Part shown: in pieces, positions 23,096 through 37,500 of the stretch
Numbering within the stretch: position 1 is the first letter of the stretch
How the letters are laid out: each line of letters starts with the position of its first letter
Assembly: GCF_051401765.1 (NCBI RefSeq)
Contig: NW_027480429.1
Coordinates: 14,078,157 to 14,142,156 of the forward strand
From: Calliopsis andreniformis
Taxonomy: Eukaryota; Arthropoda; Insecta; Hymenoptera; Andrenidae
Length of the DNA stretch: 64,000 nt
Direction: 5' to 3'
Position numbers and translations under genes: made by a program
Notes under the pieces: generated by a model
Seen by the model: only the letters and a program-made list of their open reading frames with translations
Database searches by the model: none
What the model was told of the DNA's origin: nothing

Positions 23096-23790
23096 GATCG
23101 AAGAGTTAGGGCCTTAGATGTCAACGCCATAAGCATAAACTACAAAATAAATACAAAAATCTTTCCATCGTATAAAACGTATAATTGCCACCAGTGTGAA
23201 AGTTATGGTCATTTCTACGTTCCGGGCAACCTAGGCTTCACCCTAGGGCGTTGTTCCACCAGATGGAATAGTTAGGGCCTTAGGAGTCAAAGCCAGAAGC
23301 ATAAAATACGATATAAATACAACAGCTTTTCCATCGTATAAAACGAATAATGGTAACCAGTGTGAAAGTTATGGTCATTTCTACGTTCCCGGCAACCTTG
23401 GCTTCACTCTAGGACGTTGCTCCACCAGATCGAATAGCTAGGGACTTAGAATTCAATGCCAGAAGCATAAAATGCAATATAAATATAACAGCTTTTCCAT
23501 CCTTTAAAACGAATAATAGCAACCAGTGTGAAAGTTATGCTCATTTCTACGTTCCGGGCTACCTAGGCTTCACTATATGGCGTTCTTCCACCACATCGAA
23601 TAGCAGCGGCCTCAGAAGTCAACGCCAGAAGCATAAAATACAATATAATTATAACAGCTTTTCCATCGTATAAAACGAATAATTGCTACCAGTGTAAAAG
23701 TTATGGTCATTTGTACGTTCCGGGCAACCTAGGCTTCACTGTATGGCGTTCTTCCACCACACCGAATAGCTACGGCCTCAGAAGTCAACG

Positions 23791-26700
23791 CCTGACGTAT
23801 AAAGTACAATAAAAATACAACAGTCTTTCCATGCTATAACAGGAATAATTGCAACCCGTGTGAAAGCGATGGTCATTTCTACGTTCCAGGCAACCTAGGC
23901 TTCACTCCAGGGCGTTGCTCCACCAGATCAAACAGTTAGGGCCTTAGAAGTCAACGCCAGAAGCATTAAATACAAAATAAATAGAACAGATTTTCCATTG
24001 TGTAAAACAAATAATTGCTACCAGTGTAAAAGTTATGGTCATTTCTACGTTCCGGGCAACCTAGGCTGCACTCTAGGGCGTTGCTCCACCATATCGAATA
24101 GTTAGGGCCTTAGAAGTCAACGCCCGAAGCATAAAATACAAAATAAATAAAACAGTTTTTCCATCGTATAATACGAATAATTGATACCAGTGTGAAAGTT
24201 ATGGTCATTTCTACGTTCCGCGCAACCTGGGCTTTATCCTAGGGCGTTGTTCCACCAGAGGGAATAGTTAGGCCCTAAGAAGTCAACGCCAGAAGCATAA
24301 AATACGATTTAAATACAACAGCTTTTCCATCGTATAAAACAAATAATTGTAACCAGTGCGAAAGTCATGGTCATTTCTACGTTCCGGGCAAGCTAGGCTT
24401 CACTCTAGGGCGTTGCTCCACCAGATCAAACAGATAGGGCCTTAGAAGTCAACGCCCGAAGCATTAAGTATAAAATAAATAGAACAGTTTTTCCATTGTA
24501 TAAAACGAATAATTGCTACCAGTGTGAAAGTTATGGTCATTTCTACGTTCCGGGCAACCTCGGCTTCACTCTAGGGCGTTGCGGCACCAGATCGAATAGT
24601 TAGGGCCTTAGAAGTCAACGCCTGAAGTATAAAATACAATAAAAATACAACAGCCTTTCCATCCTATAACAGGAATAATTGCAACCCGTGTGAAAGTGAT
24701 GGTCATTTCTACGTTCCAGGCAACCTAGGCTTCACCCTAGGGCGTTGTTCCACCACAAGGAATAGTTAGGGCCTAAGAAGTCAACGCCAGAAGCATAAAA
24801 CACTATATAAATACAACAGCTTTTCCATCATATAAAACGAATAATTGCAACCAGGATGAAAGTTATGGTCATTTCTACTTTCCGGGCAAGCTAGGCTTCA
24901 CTCTAGGGCGTTGCCCCACCAGGTCGAATAGTTAGGGCCTTAGAAGTCAACGCCCGAAGCATAAAACACAAAATAAATAAAACAGTTTTTCCATCGCATA
25001 AAACGGATAATTGCAACCAGTATGAAAGTTAACGTCATTTCTACCTTCCGGGCAACATAGGCTTCACCCTTGGGCGTTGCACCAACAGATTGAATAGTTA
25101 GGGCCTTAGAAGACAACGCCCGAAGCATAAAATACAAAATAAATAGAACAGTTTTTCCATCGTATAAAACGAATAATTGCAACCAGTGTGAAGGTAATGG
25201 TCATTTCTACGTTCCGGGCAACTTAGGCGTCACCCTAGGGCGTTGCTCCACCACATCTAATAGCAACGGCCTTAGAAGTCAGCCCCAGATGAATAAAATA
25301 CATAAAAGATGCCACAGCTTTTCCATCGTATAAAACGAATAATTGCAACCAGTGTGAAAGTTATGGTCATTTCTACGTCCCGGGCAACATAGGCTTCACT
25401 CTAGGGCGTTGCGCCACCAGATCGAATAGTTAGGGCCTTAGAAGTCAACGCCAGAAGCATAAAATACGATATAAATGCAACAGCTTTTCCATCGTATAAA
25501 ACGAATAATTGCAACCAGTGTGGAAGTTATGGTCATTTCTACGTTCCGGGCAACCTAGGCTTTACTCTAGGGCGTTGTTCCACCAGATGGTATAGTTAGG
25601 GCCTAAGAAGTCAACGCCAGAAGCATAAAACACTATATAAATACAACAGTTTTTCCATCATATAAAACGAATGATAGCAACCAGTGTGAAAGTTATGGTC
25701 ATTTCTATGTTCCGGGCAACATAGGCTTCACTCTAGGGCGTTGCTCGACCAGATGGAATGGCTAGGGCCTTAGAAATCAACGCCCGAAGCATAAAATACA
25801 AAATAAATAGAACAGTTTTTCCATCGTATAAAACGAATAATTGCAACCAGTGTGAAGGTAATGGTTTTTTCTACGTTCCGGGCAACCTAGGCTTCACTCT
25901 AGGGCGGTGCTCCACCAGATCAAATAGTTAGGGCCTAAGAAGTCAACGCCAGAAGCATAAAATACAACATAAATACAACAGTTTTTCCATCGTATATAAT
26001 GTATATTTGCAAACAGTGTGAAATTAATGGTCATTTCTACGTATCGGGCAACCTAGGCTCCACTCTCGGGTGTTGCTCCACCAAATCGAATAGCTAGGGC
26101 CTTAGAAGTCAACGCCAGAAGCATAAAATACAATAAAGATGCAAAAGTTTTTCCATCGTATAACAGGAATAACTGCAAACAGTGCTAAAGTAATGGTCAT
26201 TTCCATGTTCCGGGCAACCAAGTCTTCACTCTAGGGCGTTGTTCCTCCAGATCGAATAGTTAGGGCCTAAGAAGTTAACGCCAGAAGAATAAAATACAAT
26301 ATAAGTACAAAAGCTTTTCCATCGTATAAAATGAATAATTGCAAACATTGTGAAAGTAATGGTCATTTCTACGTTCCGGCCAACCTAGGCGTCACTCTAG
26401 GGCGTTGCTCCACCACATCTAACAGCTACGGCCTTAGAAGTCAACCGCAGATGAATAAAATACAATAAAGGTGCCACAGCTTTTCCATCGTATAAAACGA
26501 ATAATTGCAACCAATGTGAAAGTTATGGTCATTTCTGCTTTCCGGGCATCCTAGGCTTCACCCTAGGGCGTTGCACCAACAGATTGAATAGTTAGGGCCT
26601 TAGAAGTCAACGCCAGAAGCATAAAGTACAATAAAGGTGCAAAAGTTTTTCCATCGTATAACAGGAATAACTGCAAACAGTGTGAAAGTTATGGTCATTT

Positions 26701-28544
26701 CTACGTTCCGGGCAACCTCGGCTTCACTCTAGGGCGCTGCGGCACCGGATCGAATAGTTAGGGCCTTAGAAATCAACGCCCGAAACATAAAATACAAAAT
26801 AAATACAACAGATTTTCCATCGTATAAAACGAATAATTGCAACCAGTGTGGAAGTTATGGTCATTTCTACGTTCCGGGCAACCTAGACTTCACTCTAGGG
26901 CGTTGCTCCACCAGATCGAATAGTTAGGGCCTTAGAAGTCAACGCCCGAAGCATAAAATGCAAAATAAATAAAACAGTTTTTCCATCGTATAAAACGAAT
27001 AATTGCAACCAGTATGAAAGTTAACGTCATTCCCACTTTCGGGGCAACATAGGCTTCACCCTTGGGCGTTGCACCAACAGATTGAATAGTTAGGCCCTTA
27101 GAAGTAAACGCCCGAAGCATAAAATACAAAATAAATAGAACAGTTTTTCCATCGTATAAAACGAATAATTGCAACCAGTGTGAAGGTAATGGTTTTTTCT
27201 ACGTTCCGCGCAACCTAGGCTTCAATCTAGGGCGGTGCTCCACCAGATCAAATAGTTAGGGCCTAAGAAGTCAACGCCAGAAGCATAAAATACAATAAAG
27301 ATGCAAAGGTGTTTCCATCGTGTAACAGGAATAACTGCAAACAGTGTTAAAGTAGTGGTCATTTCCATGTTCCGGGCAACCAAGTCTTCACTCTAGGGCG
27401 TTGTTCCACCAGATCGAATAGTTAGGGCCTAAGAAGACAACGCCAGAAGAATAAAATACAATATAAGTACAAAAGCTTTTCCATCGTATAAAATGAATAA
27501 TTGCAAACATTGTGAAAGTAATGGTCATTTCTACGTTCCGGCCTTCCTAGGCGTCACATTAGGGCGTTGCTCCACCACATCTAATAGCTGCGGCCTTAGA
27601 AGTCAACCGCAGATGAATAAAATACAATAAAGGTGCCACAGCTTTTCCGTCGTATAAAACGAATAATTGCAACCAGTGTGAAAGTTATGGTCATTTCTAC
27701 TTTCCGGGCATCCTAGGCTTCACCCTAGGGAGTTGTTCCACCAGATCGAACAGTTAGGGCCTAAGAAGTCAACGCCAGAAGCATAAAATACAATATAAAT
27801 ATAACAGTTTTTCCACCGTATAAAACGAAAGACAGCAACCAGTGTGAAAGTTATGGTCATTTCTACGTTCCGGGCAACCTAGGCTTCACTCTAGGGCGTT
27901 GTGCCACCAGATCGAATAGTTAGGGCCTTAGAAGTCAACTCCCGAAGCATAAAATACAAAATAAATAAAACAGTTTTTCCATCGTATAAAACGAATAATT
28001 GCTACCAGTGTGAACGTTATGGTCATTTCTACGTTCCGCGCAACCTAGGCTTCACTCTAGGGCGTTGCTACACCAGATCGAATGGTTAGGTCCTTAGAAG
28101 TCAACGCCAGAAGCATAAAATAGGATATAAATACAACAGCTTTTCCATCGTATAAAACGAATAATTGCAACCAGTGTGGAAGTTATGGTCATTTATACGT
28201 TCCGGGCAACCTAGGCTTCACTCTAGGGCGCTGCTCGACCAGATCGAATAGCTAGGGCCTTAGAAGTCAACGCCTGAAGTATAAAATACAATAAAAATGC
28301 AACAGTCTTTCCATCCTATAACAGGAATAATTGCAACCCGTGTGAAAGTGATGGTCATTTCTACGTTCCAGGCTACCTAGGCTTCACCCTAGGGCGTTGC
28401 ACCACCAGATCGAATAGTTAGGGCCTTAGAAGTCAACGCCCGAAGCATAAAATACAAAGTAAATAGAACAGTTTTTGCATCGTATAAAACGAATAATCGC
28501 AACCAGTATGAAAGTTATGGTCATTTCTACTTTCTGGGCAACCT
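23791..28544 (+). repeat. Family C, first part
   Basis: From about 23,791 monomers of a new kind become frequent. One has cgcctgaagtataaaatac joined to ctttccatcctataacagg and gcaacccgtgtgaaag; another has cactatataaatacaacag; another has acaaaataaataaaacag or acaaaataaatagaacag with agtatgaaagttaacgtc. They are interleaved without a clear short higher-order period. The monomer with acataaaagatgccacagc appears here first, at about 25,300. No gene is seen; open frames of 80 codons at 24,940-25,182 and 26,932-27,174 (minus strand) are repeat by-products. Confidence 0.82.
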
Positions 28545-31500
28545 AGGCTTCACTCTAGGGCGCTGCTCGACCAGATCGAATAGCTAGGGCCTTAGAAGTC
28601 AACGCCTGAAGTATAAAATACAATAAAGATGCAAAAGATTTTCCATCGTATAACAGGAATAACTGCAAACAGTGTGAAAGTACTGGTCATTTCTACGTTC
28701 CGGGTAACCTAGGTATTACTTTAGGGCGTTGCTCCACCAGATCGAGTAGCTAATGACTTAGAATTCAACGCCATAAGAATAAAATACAATATAAATATAA
28801 CAGTTTTTCCATTGTATCAAACGAATAATAACAACCTGTGTGAAAGTTATTGTCATTTCAACGTTCCGGGCAATCTAGGCTTCACTCTAGGGCGTTGCTC
28901 CACCAGGTCAATCAGTTAGGGCCTTAGAAGTCAACGCCCGAAGCATAAAATGCAAAATAATTAGAACTGTTTTTCCATTGCATAAAACGAATAATTGCTA
29001 CCAGTGTAAAAGTTATGGTCATTTCTACGTTCCGGGCAACCTAGGCTTCACGCTAGGGCGTTTTTCCATCAGATCGAATAGTTAGGTCCTTAGAAGTCAA
29101 CGCCAGAAGCATTAAATACAAAATAAATAGAACAGTTTTTAAATTGTATAAAACGAATAATTGCTACCAGTGTAAAAGTTATGGTCATTTCTACGTTCCG
29201 GGCAACCTAGGCTGCACTCTAGGGCGTTGCTCCACAATATCGAATAGTTAGGGCCTTAGAAGTCAACGGCCGAAGCATAAAATACAAAGTAAATAGAACA
29301 GTTTTTGCATCGTATAAAACGAATAATCGCAACCAGTATGAAAGTTATGGTCATTTCTACTTTCTGGGCAACCTAGGCTTCACCCTAGGGCGTTGCACCA
29401 CCGGATCGAATAGTTAGGGCCTTAGAAATCAAAGCCAGAAACATAAAATACAATAAAGATGCAACAGTCTTTCCATCGTAAAACAGGAATAATTGCAACC
29501 AGTGTGAAGGTAATGGTCGTTTCTACGTTCCGAGCAACCTAGGCTTCACTCTAGGGCGGTGCTCCACCAGATCAAATAGTTAGGGCCTTAGAAGTCAACG
29601 CCAGAAGCATAAAATACAACATAAATGCAACAGATTTTCCATCGTATATAATGTATATTTGCAAACAGTGTGAAAGTAATGGTGATTTCTACGTACCGGG
29701 CAACTTAGGCTCCGCTCTCGGGCGTTGCTCCACCAAACCGAATAGGTAGGGCCCTAGAAGTCAACGCCAGAAGCATAAAATACAATAAAGATGCAAAAGT
29801 TTTTCCACCGTATAACAGGAATAACTGCAAACAGTGTGAAAGTAATGGTCATTTCCATGTTCCGGGCAACCTAGTCTTCACTCTAGGGCGTTGTTGAACC
29901 TGATCGAACAGTTAGGGCCTAAGAAGTCAACGCCAGAAGCATAAAATGCAATATAAATATAACAGTTTTTCCATCGTATAAAACGAATGATAGCAACCAG
30001 TGTAAAAGTTATGGTCATTTCTACGTTCCGGGCAGCCTAGGCTTCACTCTAGGACGTTGTTCCACCAGATCGAATAGTTAGACCCTAAGAAGTCAACGCC
30101 AGAAGCATAAAATGCAATAAAAGTACAACAGTTTTTCCATCGTATAACAGGAATGATTCCAACCAGTTTGAAAATGATGGTCATTTCTACGTTCCGGGCA
30201 ACCTAGGTTTCACTCTAGGGCGTCGCACCAATAGATCGAATGGCTAGGGACTTAGAATTCAACGCCAGAAGGATAAAATACAATATATGTACAACAGTGT
30301 TGTCATCGTATAAAATGAATAATTGCAAACATTGTGAAAGTTATGGTCATTTCTACTTTCCGGGCATCCTAGGCTTCACTCTAGGGCGTTGCCCCACCAC
30401 ACTGAATAGTTAGGGCCTTAGAAGTCAACGCCCGAAGCATAAAATGAAATAAAAAGACAACAGTTTTTCGATCGTATAACAGGAATAATTCCAACCAGTT
30501 TGAAAGTAATGGTCATTTCTACGTTCCGGGCAACCTAGGCTCCACTCTAGGGCGTTGCACCACCAAATCGAATAGCTAGGGACTTAGAAGTCAACGCCAG
30601 AAGCACAAAATACAATAAAGATGCAAAAGATTTTCCATCGTATAACAGGAATAACTGCAAACAGTGTGAAAGTACTGGTCATTTCTACGTTGCGGGTAAC
30701 CTAGGTATCACTTTAGGGCGTTGCTCCACCAGATCGAGTAGCTAGTGACTTAGAATTCAACGCCATAAGAATAAAATACAATATAAATATAACAGTTTTT
30801 CCATTGTATCAAACGAATAATAACAACCTGTGTGAAAGTTATGGTCATTTCAACGTTCCGGGCAATCTAGGCTTCACTCTAGGGCGTTGCTCCACCAGGT
30901 CAATCAGTGAGGGCCTTAGAAGTCAACGCCCGAAGCATAAAATGCAAAATAATTAGAACAGTTTTTCCATTGCATAAAACGAATAATTGCTACCAGTGTA
31001 AAAGTTATGGTCATTTATACTTTCTGGGCAACCTAGGCTTCACCCTAGGGCGTTGCACCACCAGATCGAATAGTTAGGGCCTTAGAAATCAACGCCAGAA
31101 GCATAAAATACAATAAAGATGCAACAGTCTTTCCATCGTAAAACAGGAATAATTGCAACCAGTGTGAAGGTAATGGTCTTTTCTACGTTCCGGGCAACCT
31201 AGGCTTCACTCTAGGGCGGTGCTCCACCAGATCAAATAGTTAGGGCCTTAGAAGTCAACGCCAGAAGCATAAAATACAACATAAATACAACAGATTTTCC
31301 ATCGTGTATAATGTATATTTGCAAACAGTGTGAAAGTAATGGTGATTTCTACGTACCGGGCAACTTAGGCTCCGCTCTCGGGCGTTGCTCCACCAAACCG
31401 AATAGGTAGGGCCCTAGAAGTCAACGCCAGAAGCATAAAATACAATAAAGATGCAAAAGTTTTTCCACCGTATAACAGGAATAACTGCAAACAGTGTGAA

Positions 31501-32950
31501 AGTAATGGTCATTTCCATGTTCCGGGCAACCTAGTCTTCACTCTAGGGCGTTGTTGAACCAGATCGAATAGTTAGGGCCTAAGAAGTCAACGCCAGAAGC
31601 ATAAAATACAATATAAATATAACAGTTTTTCCATCATATAAAACGAATGATAGCAACCAGTGTGAAAGTTATGGTCATTTCTACGTTCCGGGCAACCTAG
31701 GCTTCACTCTAGGGCGTTGCGCCACCAGATCGAATAGTTAGGGCCTTAGAAGTCAACGCTCGAAGCATAAAATACAAAATAAATAAAACAATCTTTCCAT
31801 CGTATAAAACGAATGATAGCAACCATTGTGAAAGTAATGGTCATTTCTACGTACACGGCAACCTAGGCTCCACTCTCGGGCGTTGCTCCACCAAATCGAA
31901 TAGCTAGGGCCTTAGAAGTCAACGCCAGAAGCATAAAATACAATAAAGATGCAATAGTTTTTCCATCGTATGACAGGAATAACTGCAAACAGTGTAAAAG
32001 TAATGGTTATTTCCATGTTCCGGGCAACCTAGTCTTCACTCTAGGGCGTTGTTCCACCAGATCGAATAGTCAGGGCCTAAGAAGTCAACGCCAGCAGAAT
32101 AAAATACAATATAACTACAAAAGCTTTTCCATCGTATAAAATGAATAATTGCAAACATTGTGAAAGTAATGGTCATTTCTACGTTCCCGGCAACCTAGGC
32201 GTCACTCTAGGGCGTTGGTCCACCACATCTAATAGCTACGGCCTTAGAAGTCAACCCCGGATGAATAAAATACAGTAAAGATGCCACAGCTTTTCCATCG
32301 TATAAAACGAATAATTGCAACCAGTGTGAAAGTTATGGTCATTTCTACGTTCCGGGCAACATAGGCTTCACTCTAGGGCGTTGCGCCACCAGATCGAATA
32401 GTTAGGGCCTTAGAAGTCAAGGCCAGAAGCATAAAATACGATATAAATACAACAGGTTTTCCATCGTATAAAACGAATAATTGCAACCAGTGTGGAAGTT
32501 ATGGTCATTTCTACGTTCCGGGCAACCTAGGCTTCACTCTAGGGCGTTGTTCCACCAGATGGAATAGTTAGGGCCTAAGAAGTCAACGCCAGAAGCATAA
32601 AACACTATATAAATACAACAGTTTTTCCATCATATAAAACGAATGATAGCAATCCAGTGTGAAAGTTATGGTCATTTCTACGTTCCGGGCAACATAGGCT
32701 TCACTCTAGGGCGTCGCGCCACCTGATCGAATAGTTAGGGCCTTAGAAGTCAACGCCCGAAGCATAAAATACAAAATAAATAAAACAGCTTTTCCATCGT
32801 ATAAAACGAATAATTGCAACCAGTATGAAAGTTAACGTCATTTCTACTTTCCGGGCAACATAGGCTTCACCCTTTGGCGTTGCACCAACAGATTGAATAG
32901 TTAGGGCCTTAGCAGTCAACGCCCGAAGCATAAAATACAAAATAGATAGA
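28545..32950 (+). repeat. Segmental duplication in family C, copy 1 (about 4.4 kb)
   Basis: This segment matches about 34,520-38,425. The offset is 5,977 bp at the left (cgctgctcga at 28,561 and 34,538), 5,811 bp in the middle (ccaccaaatcg at 30,560 and 36,371) and 5,479 bp at the right (agtcagggcc at 32,068 and 37,547). The drops of 166 and 332 bp mean that copy 2 lacks one and then two whole monomers, or copy 1 gained them. Shared private markers include ccattgtatcaaacgaat, gataaaatacaatatatgtac and tttttcgatcgtataac (the last near 30,463). Confidence 0.9.
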
Positions 32951-34519
32951 ACAGTTTTTCCATCGTATAAAACGAATAATTGCTACCGGTGTGAAAGTTA
33001 TGGTCATTTCGCCGTTCCCGGCAACCTAGGCATCACTCTAGGGCGTTACTCCACCAGGTCGAATAGTTAGGGCCTTAGAAGTCAACGCCAGAAGCATAAA
33101 ATACAGAATAAATAAAACAGTTTTTCCATCGTATAAAACGAATAATTGCAACCAGTGTGGAAGTTATGGTCATTTCTACGTTCCGGGCAACCTAGGCTTC
33201 ACTCTAGGGCGCTGCTCGACCAGATCGAATAGCTAGGGCCTTAGAAGTCAACGCCTGAAGTATAAAATACAATAAAGATGCAAAAGATTTTCCATCGTAT
33301 AACAGGAATAACTGCAAACAGTGTGAAAGTACTGGTCATTTCTACGTTCCGGGTAACCTAGGTATTACTTTAGGGCGTTGCTCCACCAGATCGAGTAGCT
33401 AATGACTTAGAATTCAACGCCCGAAGCATAAAATGCAAAATAATTAGAACTGTTTTTCCATTGCATAAAACGAATAATTGCTACCAGTGTAAAAGTTATG
33501 GTCATTTCTACGTTCCGGGCAACCTAGGCTTCACTCTAGGGTGTTATGCCACCAGATCGAATAGTTAGGTCCTTAGAAGTCAACTCCCGAAGCATAAAAT
33601 ACAAAATAAATAAAACAGTTTTTCCATCGTATAAAACGAATAATTACAACCAGTATAAAAGTTAACGTCATTTCTACTTTCCGGGCAACATAGGCTTCAC
33701 ACTTGGGCGTTGCACCAACAGATTGGATAGTTAGGTCCTTAGAAGTCAACGCCCGAAGCATAAAATACAAAATAGATAGAACAGTTTTTCCATCGTATAA
33801 GACGAATAATTGCTACCGGTGTGAAAGTTATGGTCATTTCGCCGTTCCGGGCAACCTAGGCATCACTCTAGGGCGTTACTCCACCAGATCGAATAGTTAG
33901 ACCCTAAGAAGTCAACGCCAGAAGCATAAAATGCAATAAAAGTACAACAGTTTTTCCATCGTATAACAGGAATGATTCCAACCAGTTTGAAAATGATGGT
34001 CATTTCTACGTTCCGGGCAACCTAGGCTCCACTCTAGGGCGTTGCACCACCAGATCGAATAGTTAGGGCCTTAGAAATCAACGCCCGAAGCATAAAATAC
34101 AAAGTAAATAGAACAGTTTTTGCATCGTATAAAACGAATAATCGCAACCACTATGAAAGTTATGGTCATTTATACTTTCTGGGCAACCTAGGCTTCACCC
34201 TAGGGCGTTGCACCACCAGATCGAATAGTTAGGGCCTTAGAAATCAACGCCAGAAGCATAAAATACAATAAAGATGCAACAGTCTTTCCATCGTAAAACA
34301 GGAATAATTGCAACCAGTGTGAAGGTAATGGTCTTTTCTACGTTCCGGGCAACCTGGGCTTCACTCTAGGGCGGTGCTCCACCAGATCAAATAGTTAGGG
34401 CCTTAGAAGTCAACGCCAGAAGCATAAAATACAGAATAAATAAAACAGTTTTTCCATCGTATAAAACGAATAATTGCAACCAGTGTGGAAGTTATGGTCA
34501 TTTCTACGTTCCGGGCAAC
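32951..34519 (+). repeat. Mosaic spacer between the two 4-kb copies
   Basis: About nine to ten monomers made of pieces found elsewhere in the neighbourhood. 33,103-33,420 matches 34,431-34,748 (offset 1,328 bp, 8 x 166). At about 33,415 a form found at 28,765 (cttagaattcaacgcc) is joined directly to cgaagcataaaatgcaaaat, a tail found at 28,939, which skips a monomer. The monomers at about 32,980-33,060 and 33,810-33,890 share ggtcatttcgccgttcc. This looks like successive in-register exchanges at the seam of the duplication. Confidence 0.8.
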
Positions 34520-37500
34520 CTAGGCTTCACTCTAGGGCGCTGCTCGACCAGATCGAATAGCTAGGGCCTTAGAAGTCAACGCCTGAAGTATAAAATACAA
34601 TAAAGATGCAAAAGATTTTCCATCGTATAACAGGAATAACTGCAAACAGTGTGAAAGTACTGGTCATTTCTACGTTCCGGGTAACCTAGGTATTACTTTA
34701 GGGCGTTGCTCCACCAGATCGAGTAGCTAATGACTTAGAATTCAACGCCATAAGAATAAAATACAATATAAATATAACAGTTTTTCCATTGTATCAAACG
34801 AATAATAACAACCTGTGTGAAAGTTATTGTCATTTCAACGTTCCGGGCAATCTAGGCTTCACTCTAGGGCGTTGCTCCACCAGGTCAATCAGTTAGGGCC
34901 TTAGAAGTCAACGCCCGAAGCATAAAATGCAAAATAATTAGAACTGTTTTTCCATTGCATAAAACGAATAATTGCTACCAGTGTAAAAGTTATGGTCATT
35001 TCTACGTTCCGGGCAACCTAGGCTGCACTCTAGGGCGTTGCTCCACAATATCGAATAGTTAGGGCCTTAGAAGTCAACGCCCGAAGCATAAAATACAAAG
35101 TAAATAGAACAGTTTTTGCATCGTATAAAACGAATAATCGCAACCAGTATGAAAGTTATGGTCATTTCTACATTCTGGGCAACCTAGGCTTCACCCTAGG
35201 GCGTTGCACCACCGGATCGAATAGTTAGGGCCTTAGAAATCAAAGCCAGAAACATAAAATACAATAAAGATGCAACAGTCTTTCCATCGTAAAACAGGAA
35301 TAATTGCAACCAGTGTGAAGGTAATGGTCGTTTCTACGTTCCGAGCAACCTAGGCTTCACTCTAGGGCGGTGCTCCACCAGATCAAATAGTTAGGGCCTT
35401 AGAAGTCAACGCCAGAAGCATAAAATACAACATAAATGCAACAGATTTTCCATCGTATATAATGTATATTTGCAAACAGTGTGAAAGTAATGGTGATTTC
35501 TACGTACCGGGCAACTTAGGCTCCGCTCTCGGGCGTTGCTCCACCAAACCGAATAGGTAGGGCCCTAGAAGTCAATGCCAGAAGCATAAAATACAATAAA
35601 GATGCAAAAGTTTTTCCACCGTATAACAGGAATAACTGCAAACAGTGTGAAAGTAATGGTCATTTCCATGTTCCGGGCAACCTAGTCTTCACTCTAGGGC
35701 GTTGTTGAACCTGATCGAACAGTTAGGGCCTAAGAAGTCAACGCCAGAAGCATAAAATGCAATATAAATATAACAGTTTTTCCATCGTATAAAACGAATG
35801 ATAGCAACCAGTGTAAAAGTTATGGTCATTTCTACGTTCCGGGCAGCCTAGGCTTCGCTCTAGGACGTTGTTCCACCAGATCGAATAGTTAGACCCTAAG
35901 AAGTCAACGCCAGAAGCATAAAATGCAATAAAAGTACAACAGTTTTTCCATCGTATAACAGGAATGATTCCAACCAGTTTGAAAATGATGGTCATTTCTA
36001 CGTTCCGGGCAACCTAGGTTTCACTCTAGGGCGTCGCACCAATAGATCGAATGGCTAGGGACTTAGAATTCAACGCCAGAAGGATAAAATACAATATATG
36101 TACAACAGTGTTGTCATCGTATAAAATGAATAATTGCAAACATTGTGAAAGTTATGGTCATTTCTACTTTCTGGGCATCCTAGGCTTCACTCTAGGGCGT
36201 TGCCCCACCACACTGAATAGTTAGGGCCTTAGAAGTCAACGCCCGAAGCATAAAATGCAATAAAAAGACAACAGTTTTTCGATCGTATAACAGGAATAAT
36301 TCCAACCAGTTTGAAAGTAATGGTCATTTCTACGTTCCGGGCAACCTAGGCTCCACTCTAGGGCGTTGCACCACCAAATCGAATAGCTAGGGACTTAGAA
36401 GTCAACGCCAGAAGCACAAAATACAATAAAGATGCAAAAGATTTTCCATCGTATAACAGGAATAACTGCAAACAGTGTGAAAGTACTGGTCATTTCTACG
36501 TTGCGGGTAACCTAGGTATCACTTTAGGGCGTTGCTCCACCAGATCGAGTAGCTAGTGACTTAGAATTCAACGCCATAAGAATAAAATACAATATAAATA
36601 TAACAGTTTTTCCATTGTATCAAACGAATAATAACAACCTGTGTGAAAGTTATGGTCATTTCAACGTTCCGGGCAATCTAGGCTTCACTCTAGGGCGTTG
36701 CTCCACCAGGTCAATCAGTGAGGGCCTTAGAAGTCAACGCCCGAAGCATAAAATGCAAAATAATTAGAACAGTTTTTCCATTGCATAAAACGAATAATTG
36801 CTACCAGTGTAAAAGTTATGGTCATTTATACTTTCTGGGCAACCTAGGCTTCACCCTAGGGCGTTGCACCACCAGATCGAGTAGTTAGGGCCTTAGAAAT
36901 CAACGCCAGAAGCATAAAATACAATAAAGATGCAACAGTCTTTCCATCGTAAAACAGGAATAATTGCAACCAGTGTGAAGGTAATGGTCTTTTCTACGTT
37001 CCGGGCAACCTAGGCTTCACTCTAGGGCGGTGCTCCACCAGATCAAATAGTTAGGGCCTTAGAAGTCAACGCCAGAAGCACAAAATACAACATAAATACA
37101 ACAGATTTTCCATCGTGTACAATGTATATTTGCAAACAGTGTGAAAGTAATGGTGATTTCTACGTACCGGGCAACTTAGGCTCCGCTCTCGGGCGTTGCT
37201 CCACCAAACCGAATAGGTAGGGCCCTAGAAGTCAACGCCAGAAGCATAAAATACAATAAAGATGCAAAAGTTTTTCCACCGTATAACAGGAATAACTGCA
37301 AACAGTGTGAAAGTAATGGTCATTTCCATGTTCCGGGCAACCTAGTCTTCACTCTAGGGCGTTGTTGAACCAGATCGAATAGTTAGGGCCTAAGAAGTCA
37401 ACGCCAGAAGCATAAAATACAATATAAATATAACAGTTTTTCCATCGTATAAAACGAATGATAGCAACCAGAGTAAAAGTAATGGTCATTTCCATGTTCC

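Larger units (their letters stand above)
9582..23790 (+). repeat. Family B: divergent 166-bp monomers
   Basis: About 85 monomers with more divergence from one another than in family A. Typical forms carry gtgtgaaagttatggtcatt with gttccgggcaacctaggc. The variable segment is tacaatataaatataac, tacaataaagatgcaacag, tacaatataagtacaac or tacaaaataaatagaac. No single higher-order period dominates; short segments are repeated locally at 497, 664, 830, 2,159, 2,489 and 2,988 bp, nearly all whole monomer multiples within a base. Single-base length changes occur, for example ccatgtata lacking one base at about 12,216 and aatttgcaacc with one extra at about 19,198. No gene or non-satellite insertion is visible. 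The right boundary with family C is gradual. Confidence 0.85.
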
